DNA from: Flavobacteriaceae bacterium
GTDB lineage: Bacteria; Bacteroidota; Bacteroidia; Flavobacteriales; Flavobacteriaceae
DNA: 6,210 nucleotides
NCBI GenBank assembly: GCA_013042255.1
Contig: JABDQK010000328.1
Span: 1-6,210 of the forward strand
Direction: 5' to 3'
In this document: positions 6,002-6,210 of the stretch, in pieces
Numbering within the stretch: the first letter of the stretch is position 1
How the letters are laid out: each line of letters opens with the position of its first letter
The notes under the pieces: model-generated
What the model was told of the DNA's origin: nothing
What the model saw: only the letters and a program-made list of their open reading frames with translations
The model's database searches: none
Translations under genes and position numbers: made by a program

Positions 6002-6210
6002 TTAAGCTATATTCAAGGCGATTTCCACCATGTCATTAAAACTACTTTCGCGTTCTTCCGGACTTGTAGCTATCCCGGTTACCAGGGAATCTGAAATGGT
6101 CAGGATGGCCAGAGCTTTCACTTTGTGCTTAGCTGCAATTGTATAGAGTCCGGCTGTTTCCATCTCCACACATAAGACTCCGTGATCAGCCCAATTCTTA
6201 TAATCGTCTA
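6002..6210 (-). CDS. deoD: Purine-nucleoside phosphorylase DeoD, C-terminal fragment (5' end outside window)
   Basis: Sixty-eight C-terminal residues are visible, running from the right edge to a TAA at 6002-6004. DeoD splits purine (deoxy)nucleosides with phosphate into free base and (deoxy)ribose 1-phosphate in the cytoplasm. Fragment residues show [15 protein letters not shown] (14-28), [13 protein letters not shown] (33-45) and [12 protein letters not shown] (49-60). E17, D40 and R53 have the same spacing as E181, D204 and R217 of E. coli DeoD, the ribose-binding glutamate and the base-protonating pair. D40 and R53 suggest the hexameric high-molecular-mass type. The gene has no start in the window only because it is cut by the edge. 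It precedes the DUF1643 gene by 38 bases; no hairpin terminator is seen between them. Confidence 0.93.
   Translation of the reverse strand, partial: DDYKNWADHGVLCVEMETAGLYTIAAKHKVKALAILTISDSLVTGIATSPEERESSFNDMVEIALNIA

Noticed and set aside
5800..6039. Plus-strand open frame opposite the DUF1643 gene start and deoD end
   Set aside because: It opposes two genes with clear family motifs and its product is not protein-like; treated as a shadow.

Overview
This window looks like the 3' two-thirds of a nitrous oxide reductase (nos) operon from a member of the Bacteroidota, most likely a flavobacterium. The evidence is the gene order, the lack of obvious Shine-Dalgarno sites, A-rich start regions, a 'KAQ'-type signal-peptide cleavage site in NosD, a TAnnTTTG-like promoter element, and moderate-to-low GC by eye. 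No database search was possible, so family assignments rest on motifs and context.

Layout, plus strand (1-5464): the C-terminal part of nosZ (open at the left edge), a four-helix membrane protein that is probably NosB-like, the copper-site lipoprotein gene nosL, a small single-domain cupin, nosD, nosF and nosY. From the cupin to nosY the genes overlap (TAATG, ATGA and an 8-base overlap), so they are almost certainly one translationally linked unit. A strong intercistronic hairpin follows nosZ, and a possible weak internal promoter lies before nosL.

Layout, minus strand (5445-6210): a DUF1643 family gene converges on nosY and overlaps its 3' end by 20 bases. Behind it is the 3' end of a deoD-type purine-nucleoside phosphorylase gene, open at the right edge. 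These look like ordinary chromosomal neighbours that mark the end of the nos cluster.

How the genes work together: NosZ reduces N2O to N2 in the periplasm at CuZ, with electrons arriving through CuA. NosL is an outward-facing lipoprotein that presents Cu(I). NosD, NosF and NosY form a periplasmic beta-helix plus ABC transporter complex needed to build CuZ. The membrane protein and the cupin are the two poorly understood members. Nothing here is clearly a wholly new system; the best leads are those two accessory genes and the RNA structures and overlaps that set their expression. No tRNA, rRNA, CRISPR array, insertion sequence or attachment site was seen, and no gene-free stretch exceeds about 120 bases.
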